Shown one piece after another: positions 8,696 through 17,064 of a stretch of 64,000 bases of DNA (position 1 is its first letter; each line of letters begins with the position of its first letter). The notes below the pieces were generated by a model, which worked only from the letters and a program-made list of their open reading frames with translations, searched no databases and was not told the origin of the DNA. The translations under genes were made by a program, and so were the position numbers. This DNA is from Terriglobales bacterium. Lineage in GTDB: Bacteria > Acidobacteriota > Terriglobia > Terriglobales > Acidobacteriaceae. The DNA is taken from NCBI GenBank assembly GCA_025934735.1, contig JAICWP010000005.1:1-64000 (forward strand). The letters are read 5' to 3'.

Positions 8696-9367
8696 CTACG
8701 TTAGAAAGAACTCGCTGACCACCCGCCGGCGCGGTTCTGGTCCCAGCCTGCTCAGCAACCCACTCTGCGGCATGCCGCCATCCTGCGCCAAAGCGGGGTC
8801 GGCAAGCATTGTCTTGAGCCTTTGCATGCTGTCCTGCATCCAGCTCGCGGCCAACGCGCTTTGCACCAGGTTGCGCCGGTTCGTCCCCATCTCCGGCGAT
8901 TTGATGGCGCAAATCCAGCCAGCTTTATAAGGATCCTCTAGAGCCAGCTGAGGGTTCCTGATCACCTCCGGGTTGATCGCGGTCACCACCCCTTCCAGTG
9001 GCGAAAGCAGATCCACCGTCTCGCCGTCGCCACTCACCGTCATCAGCTTCTGCCCTTGCCGGACCCAGCGCTGTTCGCCGATCACGGTGATGCATTCCAA
9101 TTTTCCCAGCAGCCGGGCGGCGAAGCCGTCCAGGCCGACGTGCGCCATCTCCCGTCCCTGCTCCGCCATCCACGTGTGTCCCAGATGAAAGCGATAGCCG
9201 CTCGGCCAATCGAATCCCACCGCCTCGGTCGGCTGCGAAGAGGGTTGGGGTTGCGCCGGTGGCAGATCTGCTGCGACCAGCACTGCAACTGCAGACGCCT
9301 GGCGCCAGCGGAAATAGAACACTGCCGCGGTCAGCAGCAGTATCAGTACGGCGAAACCGGTTGACAT
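8696..9367 (-). CDS. Membrane-anchored GcvH-like protein without lipoyl lysine
   Basis: A 223-residue protein with an N-terminal membrane helix (residues 3-19) and a domain at about 55-155 matching glycine-cleavage H proteins: YRFHLGHTWM, VGLDGFAARLLG, GEQRWVRQGQKL, LLSPLEGVVTAINPEV, DPYKAGWICAI. In true GcvH the lysine of an ESVKAAS-type motif carries lipoate; here the matching segment reads GETVDLLSP with no lysine, so lipoylation is not expected. No glycine cleavage genes are near. ATG 9367 has GAGGAGGAG upstream. Related anchored H-like proteins of unknown function occur in other bacteria (from memory). Confidence 0.75.
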   Translation of the reverse strand: MSTGFAVLILLLTAAVFYFRWRQASAVAVLVAADLPPAQPQPSSQPTEAVGFDWPSGYRFHLGHTWMAEQGREMAHVGLDGFAARLLGKLECITVIGEQRWVRQGQKLMTVSGDGETVDLLSPLEGVVTAINPEVIRNPQLALEDPYKAGWICAIKSPEMGTNRRNLVQSALAASWMQDSMQRLKTMLADPALAQDGGMPQSGLLSRLGPEPRRRVVSEFFLT

Positions 9368-9660
9368 GGCTCCTCCTCACCCACCGCCCGCACTTCAGCC
9401 CCGCGATTTTCGCACGGCCCCGCAGGGCTCTCCCGCTTCTCGACGGAGGTGCCTCCAGGCAAACCCCACCTTCGCCTTTTATCTCCCCTTCATCTGCTTC
9501 CAGCATGGAGAACATATGCGGCCAGCGCAGTGATTAGAGTCACCAAGGTCGGTGGCCCCACGGCGCGCAACTCCGCTCCCGGGAATGGGTTCCTAATCAG
9601 AACTAACCGGGGGCGCCGAGCCATCCTGCATCTGGCCGGCAGCTTCTCACCCCGGGTGCA

Positions 9661-10605
9661 ATGGTGTGGGGTGCTCTGCACTTGATTATTCGGACCATGC
9701 TGGCCCTGTTGCTGGGCGGGCTCTTGCCCCTCTCTTCCGCCGCGCAGACAGAGGCTGCCCTGTTATCGCCTGACCGTGGCGAGCCGGCAAAAGCCTCCCT
9801 GAACATCCGCCGCTTGGTGCCAGAGGTGCAGATGGTGTTCTCCGCTGAAGACCATCGCGGACGCCCGGTGCTCAACCTGGGGGCGCCGCAAATCAGGGTC
9901 CTGGACAACGGTATTGCCGCCCCCCTCACCAGCTTCCAGTCGGCAGCCGGCCTGCCTTTGCACATTGCTCTTCTGCTCGATGCCAGCGATTCCATGCGGC
10001 CCGGCTTCGCGGCGGAACGCCAGGCGGCCATCGCCTTTTTGCGCCGGGCGCAGCGCTCGGGTGGCGCTCAGATCCTCAGTTTGGCCTTTGCTGCCACCGA
10101 GGTGTGGGGAAACGCAAATGATCCAGCCGACGCGCTCGCCACTGTCCGCCTGGGGGGCCAGACCGCTCTCTATGACGCTCTGATCACGGCTTCCCGTACG
10201 TTGCAGGCAGCGGAGCCGGGGCGAAGAATGTTGCTCCTGCTGAGCGATGGCGAGGACAACTACAGCCGCGCGAACCTGGCCGAAGCCCTCGCCGCCCTGC
10301 AGCATGGCAGCGTGACGGTCTACGCCATCACCGTGCACAGCTCCCGCCTGGAATATCCCGGCGACCGCGTTCTGCGGCAGATCGCGGCTGCTACCGGCGG
10401 CCGCGCCTACCTGCTGCCCAGCTACCAGCAGGCCGGCAAAATATTTTCGCAAATTGAAAATGAACTGTGCGGCCAGTACGTATTGGGATTCCGGCCCGTG
10501 GGCAGCTTGAGTGAAGGCGAATTCCACTCGGTGAAGCTGGTCGCCCTGCGGCACGGCACCGTAATCCGCGCCCGCCCCGGCTACTACATCACTCCCGGCA
10601 ACTGA
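9661..10605 (+). CDS. VWFA domain protein (acidobacterial type, TIGR03436-like)
   Basis: A 314-residue secreted protein: signal peptide (about 1-28), a beta-rich N-terminal domain (VPEVQMVFSAEDHRGRPVLNLG ... IRVLDNG) and a von Willebrand A domain at about 98-290. The metal site DxSxS is present (DASDS), as are the downstream Thr (GGQTALYDAL) and Asp (LLSDGEDN). This layout is the acidobacterial VWFA-related family. Such domains bind proteins or matrix in a metal-dependent way. The gene converges tail to tail, 4 nt apart, with the hydrolase gene on the other strand. An internal ATG at 9697 is an alternative start. Confidence 0.85.
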   Translation: MVWGALHLIIRTMLALLLGGLLPLSSAAQTEAALLSPDRGEPAKASLNIRRLVPEVQMVFSAEDHRGRPVLNLGAPQIRVLDNGIAAPLTSFQSAAGLPLHIALLLDASDSMRPGFAAERQAAIAFLRRAQRSGGAQILSLAFAATEVWGNANDPADALATVRLGGQTALYDALITASRTLQAAEPGRRMLLLLSDGEDNYSRANLAEALAALQHGSVTVYAITVHSSRLEYPGDRVLRQIAAATGGRAYLLPSYQQAGKIFSQIENELCGQYVLGFRPVGSLSEGEFHSVKLVALRHGTVIRARPGYYITPGN

Positions 10606-10609
10606 AGAC

Positions 10610-11509
10610 TCAGTCCGCCTCCAGGAATTCCAGCACCGCTCGGTTGAACTCTTCCGGCATCTCTTCGTAGGGTAAATGTCCCGCGCCCTCCATCACGATC
10701 AGCCTGGAATGGCGGAATTGGCGCTGCAACGGTCCCGCCGAACTCATGGGGATCACTCGGTCGCGGCTGCCCCAGATCAGCAGGGTGGGAAGATCAGCAA
10801 TTTTGGGGAGCGCCGCCTTGATCTTGTCCATGTCCTCCCGCCAGCAGCGCACGATGGACAGCGGATATTCGAAAGTGCCGGGAGCCGCCAACGGCGCGGA
10901 GTAGCCGGCCAGTGTGCCCGGCGAGATGCGCCGCGGATCGCCATACATGCGCCGCAGATAGTGTTCGTGAGTCAGGTTGATGGCGGGAAGAAGCGCCCGA
11001 AAGAGCGCCGCGCCAGCTGGACGGCTCAGCAAGTTGATGAGCACCGGCCGCGGGTGCGACCAGGGATTGGCGGCATCCACCAGAATCATTCGCCGCACCG
11101 AGAGGTTTGCATCCGCGGCTATGGCTGCCAGAACCATGGCGATCGCGCCGCCATGCGAAGTGCCCAGCAGATCGAATGACTCGATTCCCTGCCCTTGCAA
11201 AAACGGCAGCAGGCGCGCGGCAATCGCTGCCATCGAGCAATCCAATCCAGGCACGCGTTCGGAAAAGCCGGCGCCCAGCAGGTCAGGCGCGAATACGGTC
11301 GCTTTTCGCGCCAGTGTCGCCAGGTTAAATCGCCAGGAAAAAGAATAGCCCAGCAGCCCGTGGATCAGCAGCAGTGGCGGCCCGCTGCCCCCGTGCAGAA
11401 AGCGCATGCGGCGGCCCTCCACCTCCGCCCAATGTTCGTGAATGCCGCCCTCGGAACTGGCGCACGAGGGTGGAGCGCCGCTCGCCATAAGCGAAGGGTA
11501 ACTGTTCAT
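10610..11509 (-). CDS. Alpha/beta hydrolase
   Basis: A 299-residue alpha/beta hydrolase fold enzyme. The HGLLGYSFSW oxyanion segment, the nucleophile elbow GTSHGG, an acid in WGSRDRVIP and the catalytic histidine in GAGHLPYEEMP are all visible. The substrate is unknown; the fold covers esterases, lipases and C-C hydrolases. No signal peptide, so cytoplasmic. ATG 11509 is preferred to an upstream TTG at 11524; neither has a clear ribosome site. Confidence 0.85.
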   Translation of the reverse strand: MNSYPSLMASGAPPSCASSEGGIHEHWAEVEGRRMRFLHGGSGPPLLLIHGLLGYSFSWRFNLATLARKATVFAPDLLGAGFSERVPGLDCSMAAIAARLLPFLQGQGIESFDLLGTSHGGAIAMVLAAIAADANLSVRRMILVDAANPWSHPRPVLINLLSRPAGAALFRALLPAINLTHEHYLRRMYGDPRRISPGTLAGYSAPLAAPGTFEYPLSIVRCWREDMDKIKAALPKIADLPTLLIWGSRDRVIPMSSAGPLQRQFRHSRLIVMEGAGHLPYEEMPEEFNRAVLEFLEAD

Positions 11510-11533
11510 TGTCGGAAGTTTCAACCGGACTGT

Positions 11534-11902
11534 TTACTTCACGCGGCGGATCCCCGACCCCCTGCGTGCGTGCACGCGGTGGAGAGCGTCGAGCAGCTTT
11601 TGGGGTGGATCCGTGGCCAGCACCGTCGCGTCCGGTTTCAGTTCGCGGTCGTACCAACGCTGCTCGCTGATGCAAATCAGGGGACAGCCCGGATTCACTT
11701 GTTTGAGCAGTTCCACCAGCTCTTTCGCCGTCTGATCGCTCAACGAGTAGCTCAAGATGACGCTATCGAATCCGCCATTGCGAATGTCTTCGAAGGCGGC
11801 GTCCTTGCTTTCGGGGAAGATCACACCAATGCCGTGGGATTTGAGAAACTCGGTTCGATAATGGCCGAGTTCCAACTGCTGGCCTAGCATCAGTACGGTC
11901 AC
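11534..11902 (-). CDS. Receiver-like protein lacking the phospho-acceptor Asp
   Basis: A 122-residue stand-alone protein with the alternating beta/alpha pattern of a CheY-type receiver. The third strand reads DSVILSYSLSD where a receiver would have V(I/L)LDxxLP, so the phospho-acceptor aspartate is replaced by Ser. The acidic pair after strand 1 is also missing. It may be a pseudo-receiver that works by protein contact. GTG 11902 or ATG 11890 may start it; neither has a ribosome site. It lies just upstream, on the same strand, of the hydrolase gene and 162 nt from argD. Confidence 0.65.
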   Translation of the reverse strand: MTVLMLGQQLELGHYRTEFLKSHGIGVIFPESKDAAFEDIRNGGFDSVILSYSLSDQTAKELVELLKQVNPGCPLICISEQRWYDRELKPDATVLATDPPQKLLDALHRVHARRGSGIRRVK

Positions 11903-12041
11903 AGCATTTTGGATGTTTTAGACCTGAACTGCGGTTTTCTGGGGCCGGGATGCTGCCTGTAACGTGGTACAAACTTCAGTGCAGTGGCGATGGTGTTGTG
12001 AGGAGGCGTAACAAGATTACTGGTCTATTACAGAGTGCGTT

Positions 12042-12064
12042 ACTAGCTGAATGCTGAATGCTCC
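12042..12064. repeat. Short tandem word repeat (GCTGAAT)n
   Basis: CTAGCTGAATGCTGAATGCT, directly abutting the 3' end of argD, is a tandem of the word GCTGAAT. Similar word tandems occur at 13290-13434, 23988-24110, 41085-41200 and 49068-49091. Confidence 0.5.
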
Positions 12065-13285
12065 TTAGTTTGCCGCAGCCGACTTCGCCGCCTTCTTGGC
12101 CTCGCGCAACAGCTTGCGCAGCACGCGAATGCCGCGGTCCACGTGCTTCTCCTGGATCAGGAACGACGGCAGGAAGCGCAGGACGGTGTCATGCGTGCTG
12201 TTGAAGAGCACACCCTCGCCTAGCGCCTGCTCTACCAGCGGGCGCGCTGGTATCGTCAATTCCATGGCCAGCATCAGCCCGCGGCCGCGAACCTGGCGCA
12301 CCAGCGATGATTTTTCTGCCAGCGACTTGAGCTGTTCGTTGAAGTACGCCCCCACGCGGGCGGCATTCTGCAACAACCCTTCTTCTTCGATGATGGCGAA
12401 ATACTCCAGCGCCACGCGGCAGGCCAGCGGACCGCCTCCGAAGGTGGTGCCATGCTGGCCCGAAGGCAGCGCCGCGGAGAGATCTTCGCGGGCGATGAAC
12501 GCGCCCAGCGGAATACCGCCGGCCAAAGGCTTGGCAACCACCAGGATATCGGGCGTCACGCCTGATTCCTGGAACGCGAACATCTTTCCCGTGCGCCCCA
12601 GGCCGCACTGGATTTCATCAAAGATGAGCACGGCGCGGTGGCGCTCAGTGGCCGCCCGCGCCTCCTGCAGGAATTCAGGCGAGCACTCGCGAATCCCGCC
12701 TTCTCCGAGAATGGGTTCCATCACCAGCGCGCAAGTGGAATCGTCCACCGCCTGGCGCAAAGCGGCCACGTCATTAAGCGCAACGAAAGTCACGCCCGTC
12801 AGCAGCGGCTGGAAGAGGTCGCGGTATTTTTGCTGGCCGGTGACGGAGAGCGCGCCAAAGGTACGCCCGTGGAAGGAGCCCTCTACCGCCACCACCTTGC
12901 TCTTCGCTTCTCCCCCCCGCTGGTGGCCGGCAGCGCGCGCCAGCTTAAGCGCGCCTTCGATGGCCTCCGTGCCGCTGTTGGAGAAGAACACCCGCTGCAG
13001 TCCGGAAAGCTCGCAGAGTTTTTTGGCGAGCACGCCCTGGTATTCGTTGTAGTAGAGGTTGGAAAGGTGGATGGCGCGGGCTGCCTGCTCGCGAATTACC
13101 TTCACGATCCGCGGATGCGCGTGCCCCAGCGCATTGACCCCGATGCCGGTGATGAAGTCCAGGTAGCGCCGGCCCTCCTGGTCATAAACAAAAACGCCTT
13201 TGCCGCGGGCGATGGCCAGCGGGTAACGGTTGTAAACAGGAATCAGGTAGCGGCGCTCGAGTGCGGCGATCTCTTCGAAAGTCAT
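12065..13285 (-). CDS. argD: Acetylornithine aminotransferase family (ArgD-like)
   Basis: A 406-residue fold-type I PLP aminotransferase of the class III/ornithine group. Visible are GIGVNALGHAHP, SNSGTEAIEGALKLAR, EGSFHGRT(F)GALS, FDEIQCGLGRTG and the PLP-binding lysine in VVAKPLAGGIPLGAF, then HGTTFGGGPLAC. ArgD converts N-acetylglutamate semialdehyde and glutamate to N-acetylornithine and 2-oxoglutarate in arginine synthesis, and often acts as DapC too. No other arg gene lies in the window, so the exact substrate (acetylornithine, succinylornithine, or LysW-linked) is inferred from overall similarity. The start ATG at 13285 lies only 5 nt from the left arm of a long inverted repeat, which replaces a normal ribosome site. 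Confidence 0.85.
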   Translation of the reverse strand: MTFEEIAALERRYLIPVYNRYPLAIARGKGVFVYDQEGRRYLDFITGIGVNALGHAHPRIVKVIREQAARAIHLSNLYYNEYQGVLAKKLCELSGLQRVFFSNSGTEAIEGALKLARAAGHQRGGEAKSKVVAVEGSFHGRTFGALSVTGQQKYRDLFQPLLTGVTFVALNDVAALRQAVDDSTCALVMEPILGEGGIRECSPEFLQEARAATERHRAVLIFDEIQCGLGRTGKMFAFQESGVTPDILVVAKPLAGGIPLGAFIAREDLSAALPSGQHGTTFGGGPLACRVALEYFAIIEEEGLLQNAARVGAYFNEQLKSLAEKSSLVRQVRGRGLMLAMELTIPARPLVEQALGEGVLFNSTHDTVLRFLPSFLIQEKHVDRGIRVLRKLLREAKKAAKSAAAN

Positions 13286-13289
13286 GGGG

Positions 13290-13434
13290 TAATTGATTAA
13301 TCGGGTAATTGTTTAATTGTATGGGATGGGATTTGTGATTGAGCAATTCTAATTGCTAATTTTTCTGGCTATTCTAGTCGCGTCCTCGTCCACACCCTGG
13401 GTTTCAATTACACAATTACCCGATTACTCAATTA
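13290..13434. repeat. Long inverted repeat made of tandem TAATTG/GGG words
   Basis: Left arm 13290-13319 and right arm 13405-13434 are a 30-nt inverted repeat with two mismatches; the core TAATCGGGTAATTGT (13298-13312) is perfectly matched by 13412-13426. Each arm is a tandem of TAATTG-like words. The element fills the whole gap between argD and the 80-residue gene. The 85-nt interior has further AATTAGCAATTAG-like words and no gene I can recognise. Confidence 0.8.
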
Positions 13435-13441
13435 CAAATTT

Positions 13442-13684
13442 CTAGTCGTCTTCCACCCATCTGCAGCTGATCTCTCCCGCGTGCATCTCACGCAGAATTT
13501 TGTGCGCAATGGAGTCCAACTGGGCCAGCGGGTGCTGCTCGCCCTCGTAATACACGGCCGGCGGATTGCCCAGGGGCTCGGCCCAAACCTCGTAGGCGCC
13601 TCCCCCGGTTGAGATCTCCAGATAATCGCCTTCCCGCAGGCGCCGCTTCAATTCGTCCAAGTTCAGATCAGTTGGCAAGCCCAT
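13442..13684 (-). CDS. Small conserved protein, unknown function
   Basis: An 80-residue acidic protein. It begins MGLPTDLNLDELKRRLREGD and has short beta-like segments (YLEISTGGGAYEVWAEP, AVYYEGEQHPLAQLDS) and a helical end (HKILREMHAG). GGAG lies 2-5 nt before the ATG. It sits upstream of argD on the same strand, separated by the inverted repeat. No domain recognised. Confidence 0.6.
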   Translation of the reverse strand: MGLPTDLNLDELKRRLREGDYLEISTGGGAYEVWAEPLGNPPAVYYEGEQHPLAQLDSIAHKILREMHAGEISCRWVEDD

Positions 13685-13736
13685 ATCTCCAAATTAACCA
13701 GTCCCGCAGGAACGTCTAATAATACCTAGGACGATT

Positions 13737-13833
13737 AGCCAGTCCCGCAGGAACGTCACAGTAAGGCCCAGGACAGAAGTCCCGGGTGGGGTTGCAAGTC
13801 AATCCTGAGTGCCAGAGGCACGGCACACCGGTT
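13737..13833. repeat. Dispersed palindromic intergenic repeat, copy 2
   Basis: This stretch repeats the order of words seen at 50-150: CCAG..CC(A/G)CAGG, AGTAAxGCCCAGGAC-GAAGTCC-GGG, then a GGCAC-rich end. The motif AGTCCCGCAGGAACGT occurs twice (about 13701 and 13742), so this copy also has a partial duplication. It lies in the 375-nt gap before the histidine kinase gene. The rest of the gap (13834-14040) is AT-richer and shows no gene. Confidence 0.6.
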
Positions 13834-14043
13834 TTTAGGTTTCACCTACACATTCCCACAACCGCCTTCCCGAACTCGGGATTCTAACGGAATCCCAACA
13901 AAACGGTGCGACGTTCTTCAGGATACATCTATTTTTCCTACCCTAAACAGCTTAAAACAAACTACATACACCATATCCGCCTCCGAAATCCCATTATCCG
14001 AAGCCACCTTCCAATAATTGTAAATCGCTGGGGGAATCCGCTT

Positions 14044-14049
14044 TATAAT
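14044..14049 (+). promoter_or_regulatory. Possible -10 box (TATAAT) for the kinase operon
   Basis: A perfect TATAAT lies 41 nt upstream of the ATG at 14090. A TTGTAA at 14018-14023 is 20 nt away, too far for a standard -35 box, so only the -10 element is supported. Confidence 0.3.
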
Positions 14050-14089
14050 CATGTAACCCGTGCTTCTACCGGGGCTTAGCTTTTCTCCC

Positions 14090-17008
14090 ATGGCCGTAGA
14101 CGTGGCACCTGAGTTGCTTCAACCCCCTAAGGACCGGTCTGTGCGGCTGCCGCAGCGCACCCCGGGGCCGCCGCGCACGCCCATGAACAAGGAGCTGCAG
14201 ATCCGGTTCACCGCCGTGGTATTGGCGTTGCTTACGGTAGCGGCAGCTACCTTTGCCATCCTCAACTTCTCCAAAGAGCGCCAGTTGCAGGTTCCTGTGG
14301 ATGGCGTGTGGTGGGTGGAGCAAGGTGGCCACTTGGTGGCTGAGCGTGTGGATGCCGACGGGCCCGGCGCCCGTGCCGGCATCAAGCAGGGTGACCGGCT
14401 GCGCGGAGTTGATGGTAGAAAAATTTCCAGCGTGGCTGGCCTGGAACACCAGTTCTACCGCGTAGGCGTTTGGAGCCAGGCCAAGTACCAGCTGAACCGC
14501 GGCTCCATTCCCCTTGAAACCTCGGTCGTTCTGGTTCCCGCCGATAAGTCCCTGTTCATCGGCCTGCGATTTATTGCCCTCTTCTACCTGGGCATCGGCA
14601 TTTACGTCCTGCTGCGCCGCTGGACCGCCCCCAAGTCGCTGCACTTCTACATTTTCTGCCTGGTCTCGTTCATTCTCTATGCCTTCCATTACGTAGGCAA
14701 CTGGAGCACCTTCGACACGGCGATCTACTGGGTCAATGCCGTCGCCTTGCTCCTGCAACCAGCGCTCTTCCTGCATTTCACCCTGACTTTCCCGGAAAAC
14801 AAGCAGTTCGTGCGTCGCCACAGCTGGGTGCAGCCGCTGGTTTATCTTCCCGGCCTGATTTTGCTGGCCTTGCACATTGGGGCGCGCGAGTTCCTGCAGG
14901 CCAGCGAAACCTTGCGCTGGAACCTGGACCGGGTGGAGATGTCGTACCTGGCGCTGCTGTTCGCGCTCTCCGCGGCGGTGCTGTGGCACAGCTACCGCGA
15001 GGCCCGCACCACCATCCTGCGCCAGCAAATGAAGTGGGTGACGCGCGGCACCATCCTGGCCATTGCGCCCTTTACGCTCTTCTACGTCATTCCCTACCTG
15101 CGCGGCGACGTGCCCACCACGCTGATGAAGGTGTCGGTGCTGTCGCTGGTGTTCCTGCCCCTGACCTTCGGCTACGCCATCTTCCGCTACCGCCTGATGG
15201 ACGTGGACCTGATCTTCAAGCGGGGCGTGGCCTACACGCTGACCGCTGCTGCCATCGCCGGGGCTTACTTCGCGGTGGTCGCAGGTATTGCCGAACTGGT
15301 GCACATGCGCCTGCCCAGCACGGGAACGGTGGGCATGTTCGTAGCCATCGCGGTCACCGCCCTGCTCTTCAATCCGGTCAAGAACTGGATTCAGGCGCGC
15401 CTTGACCAGGTCTTCTACCACAAGCGTTACGATTACCGGCGCACCCTGGTGGCCTTCGGCCGCGAGCTCAGCTCCGAACCCGACCTGGACAAGATGCTGA
15501 GCATGGTGGTGGACCGCCTGTCGCATACACTGGCCGTGGATCGCATTGCCATTTTCCTGGCCGGAGGCGAGCAGCCGGCGCGCTTCACCCTGGCCAAGTC
15601 GTTCCGCATCAGCCACACCAATGGTCTGGACCTCAGCTTCCTCAGCGCGCAGCGCCCCGAAACCGGCGCCGGACATTTGTTCTTTGAGAACACGCACCAG
15701 ACCATCCGCGAAACTACCAGCGCCCAGGAAACCATCGCCCGCCTAGACCTCAACTACTACATCCCCTGCACTTCGCAGCAGGGCACGGTAGCGGTGCTGG
15801 GCCTGGGCAAGACGGTGGACGGCGACTACCTCTCCAGCGAAGACGTGGAACTGTTGGAGACGCTGGCCGGCTACATTGGCATCGCCATCCAGAACGCCCG
15901 CCTCTACGCCTCGCTCGAGCAGAAGGCAGCCGAGTACGAGCGTCTGAAAGAATTTAACGAGAACATCGTGGAATCCATCAGCGTTGGCGTCCTAGCCGTG
16001 GACCTGGAGGACCGGGTCGAATCCTGGAACTCGCAGATGGAAGTCATGTATGCCCTGCCCCGCTGGCAGGTGTTGAACCGCCCGCTCAGCGAGATTTTTC
16101 CAGCCGCCTTCATGGAGGAGTACTACCGGGTGCGGCAGAGCCCGGGCGTGCACAACCTCTACAAGTTCCGTCTGGGCACGCCTTCCGGCGAAAGCCGCGT
16201 CACCAACGTCGCCATCGCGCCGCTGGTCACCAAAAAGTTCAGCGTCATCGGCCGCCTCATTATTGTGGACGACATCACCGACCGCATCGAATTGGAATCG
16301 CAGCTCTCGCACGCCGAGAAAATGTCGTCCATCGGCCTGCTCGCCGCCGGCGTGGCGCACGAGGTCAACACGCCCCTGGCCGTCATCTCCTCTTACGCCC
16401 AGATGCTGGCCAAGCAGGTGCAAAACGACGAGCGCAAATCGGCGCTGCTCGACAAAATCACCCGCCAGACTTTCCGTGCCTCGGAAATCGTTAACAACCT
16501 GCTCAATTTCTCGCGCACCAGCAGCACCGAGTTCACGGAAGTGGATGTCAACAAAGTGATCCGCGACACCCTTACCCTGCTCGAGCACCAGCTCAAGACC
16601 GCGCGCGTGCAGGTGAATGCGGATTTGAATGATCACCTGCCCTGCATTCAGGGCAACACCGGCAAGCTGCAGCAAGTATTCCTGAACCTGTTCCTGAACG
16701 CTAAAGATGCCATGCCTGGCGGCGGCACCCTGCGCGTGCGCACCGCGAACGGAACCGGCGTGAATGTCGCCATCTCCGATACCGGCGAGGGCATAGCCCA
16801 GGAGCACATTCACCGCATTTACGACCCGTTCTTTACCACCAAGAATTCGCCGCGCGATGGCCAGCCCCGCGGCACCGGCCTGGGGCTCTCCGTCACCTAC
16901 GGCATCATCCAGGAGCACGCCGGCAAGATCACCGTGGAAAGCCGCCCGGGGGAAGGCACCACGTTTCACCTGGAATTCCCCCTGATTCGCAAGGCGGTCA
17001 ACGCCTAG
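14090..17008 (+). CDS. PDZ - multi-TM - GAF - PAS sensor histidine kinase
   Basis: A 972-residue membrane histidine kinase. In order: first membrane helix (about 36-56), an extracytoplasmic PDZ-like domain (about 65-140, ADGPGARAGIKQGDRL), a block of about seven further helices (about 155-430), GAF (about 450-600), PAS (about 620-735), HisKA with the phospho-histidine in GVAHEVNTPLA, and HATPase (N box LNAKDAMPGGG, G boxes DTGEGIA and GTGLGLSVT). The kinase should phosphorylate the NtrC-type regulator encoded 56 nt downstream. The PDZ domain suggests sensing of a periplasmic peptide or protein end. Starts at GTG 14060 or ATG 14183 are possible; none has a clear ribosome site. Confidence 0.88.
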   Translation: MAVDVAPELLQPPKDRSVRLPQRTPGPPRTPMNKELQIRFTAVVLALLTVAAATFAILNFSKERQLQVPVDGVWWVEQGGHLVAERVDADGPGARAGIKQGDRLRGVDGRKISSVAGLEHQFYRVGVWSQAKYQLNRGSIPLETSVVLVPADKSLFIGLRFIALFYLGIGIYVLLRRWTAPKSLHFYIFCLVSFILYAFHYVGNWSTFDTAIYWVNAVALLLQPALFLHFTLTFPENKQFVRRHSWVQPLVYLPGLILLALHIGAREFLQASETLRWNLDRVEMSYLALLFALSAAVLWHSYREARTTILRQQMKWVTRGTILAIAPFTLFYVIPYLRGDVPTTLMKVSVLSLVFLPLTFGYAIFRYRLMDVDLIFKRGVAYTLTAAAIAGAYFAVVAGIAELVHMRLPSTGTVGMFVAIAVTALLFNPVKNWIQARLDQVFYHKRYDYRRTLVAFGRELSSEPDLDKMLSMVVDRLSHTLAVDRIAIFLAGGEQPARFTLAKSFRISHTNGLDLSFLSAQRPETGAGHLFFENTHQTIRETTSAQETIARLDLNYYIPCTSQQGTVAVLGLGKTVDGDYLSSEDVELLETLAGYIGIAIQNARLYASLEQKAAEYERLKEFNENIVESISVGVLAVDLEDRVESWNSQMEVMYALPRWQVLNRPLSEIFPAAFMEEYYRVRQSPGVHNLYKFRLGTPSGESRVTNVAIAPLVTKKFSVIGRLIIVDDITDRIELESQLSHAEKMSSIGLLAAGVAHEVNTPLAVISSYAQMLAKQVQNDERKSALLDKITRQTFRASEIVNNLLNFSRTSSTEFTEVDVNKVIRDTLTLLEHQLKTARVQVNADLNDHLPCIQGNTGKLQQVFLNLFLNAKDAMPGGGTLRVRTANGTGVNVAISDTGEGIAQEHIHRIYDPFFTTKNSPRDGQPRGTGLGLSVTYGIIQEHAGKITVESRPGEGTTFHLEFPLIRKAVNA

Positions 17009-17064
17009 CGCGAGGTTAATTTCCCGTGGCGCCGCGGACGCGCGCTGCCTGGGGAGCAAACAAT

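Noticed and set aside
7534-8718. Long plus-strand frame (394 codons) opposite the anion transporter
   Set aside because: It is rich in His/Arg/Gln, has no recognisable domain and lies antisense to a transporter with clear motifs. It is a shadow of a high-GC gene.
14066-15697. Long minus-strand frame (543 codons) opposite the PDZ kinase
   Set aside because: No domain and biased residues; the plus strand encodes clear PDZ, GAF and membrane motifs.
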